In this document: positions 5,592 through 5,769 of the stretch, in pieces
How the letters are laid out: each line of letters starts with the position of its first letter
Numbering within the stretch: position 1 is the first letter of the stretch
Position numbers and translations under genes: made by a program
NCBI GenBank assembly: GCA_029945495.1
Contig: JAQSCR010000016.1
Span: 1-5,769, forward strand
Reading direction: 5' to 3'
DNA from: Pseudolabrys sp.
GTDB taxonomy: Bacteria > Pseudomonadota > Alphaproteobacteria > Rhizobiales > Xanthobacteraceae
Length of the DNA: 5,769 nt
The notes under the pieces: model-generated
Databases searched by the model: none
The model's input: only the letters and a program-made list of their open reading frames with translations
What the model was told of the DNA's origin: nothing

Positions 5592-5619
5592 TCTGGGATG
5601 GCGAATATAGGCCGTTCCG

Positions 5620-5769
5620 TCAACCGCGGCGACGGGCTCTTTGCCAGCGCCAACTGAGGCCGGCCAGGATCAGGCCGCGCGGCAGCAGCCGCGGCAGCAA
5701 GGTGGCGATCCGGTTCGGACCGCCCGGGACGACGATGCGGTGGCCGCCCATGAAACCCTCATAGCCCTC
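5620..5769 (-). CDS. Short-chain dehydrogenase/reductase family protein, C-terminal fragment
   Basis: The last 49 residues of a gene entering from the right edge; the frame is open to the edge and ends in TGA at 5620-5622. The sequence EGYEGFMGGHRIVVPG (1-16), followed by a PNRIATLLPRLLPRGLIL segment and a basic tail, resembles the C-terminus of DltE/COG0300-type SDR oxidoreductases, where a 'GY.gfm.G.r.vvPG..n' stretch precedes a hydrophobic helix of the 'lP..l' type. The NAD(P)-binding and catalytic Tyr-Lys parts lie outside the window, so substrate and even family are tentative. It is co-oriented with xseB and 69 bases upstream of it. Confidence 0.6.
   Translation of the reverse strand, partial: EGYEGFMGGHRIVVPGGPNRIATLLPRLLPRGLILAGLSWRWQRARRRG

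Noticed and set aside
1..5769. Search for CRISPR repeats, insertion-sequence ends, attachment sites, toxin-antitoxin pairs or a defence cluster
   Set aside because: No spaced direct repeats, transposase frames, tRNA-flanked duplications or paired small genes were seen; the gene content is housekeeping plus one efflux pump and one small basic protein.

Overview
The window looks like ordinary chromosomal DNA from an alphaproteobacterium, probably order Hyphomicrobiales near Bradyrhizobium, Rhodopseudomonas or Pseudolabrys. The grounds are high GC, coding on nearly every base, the co-location of xseB, dxs, tlyA and a TrmA/RlmD-type RNA methyltransferase gene, and protein sequences that resemble that group as I remember it. 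No database search was possible, so the rank is an inference. There are no rRNA or tRNA genes, CRISPR arrays, insertion sequences or clear mobile-element traces.

Six of the seven genes read leftward (minus strand). From right to left they are: the C-terminal tail of a probable short-chain dehydrogenase (5620-5769, cut by the window edge); xseB, exonuclease VII small subunit (5305-5550); dxs, the entry enzyme of the MEP isoprenoid pathway (3267-5189, TTG start preferred); tlyA, an rRNA 2'-O-methyltransferase (2233-2964); a MATE/NorM-type drug:cation antiporter (714-2141); and the N-terminal 220 residues of an iron-sulfur RNA uridine-C5 methyltransferase (1-660, cut by the left edge). The one plus-strand gene is a 62-residue, extremely basic DUF6496-type protein (3078-3266). 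It is divergent from tlyA and converges on dxs with no base between the two stop codons.

The minus-strand genes are housekeeping functions: DNA repair, isoprenoid precursors and rRNA modification. Two of them, tlyA and the left-edge methyltransferase, both modify stable RNA. The MATE gene and the DUF6496 gene look like accessory additions among them. No intergenic stretch exceeds about 115 bases, and each holds something: a candidate EcfG general-stress promoter in front of the DUF6496 gene, a hairpin covering the tlyA ribosome binding site, a hairpin touching the start codon of the RNA methyltransferase, two overlapping dyads in front of the MATE gene, and a hairpin in the xseB leader.

I found no convincing new multi-gene system. 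The points most worth a second look are the stress-type promoter driving the tiny basic protein, the possibility that both RNA-methyltransferase genes have structured translation-start regions, and the dyads upstream of the efflux pump.
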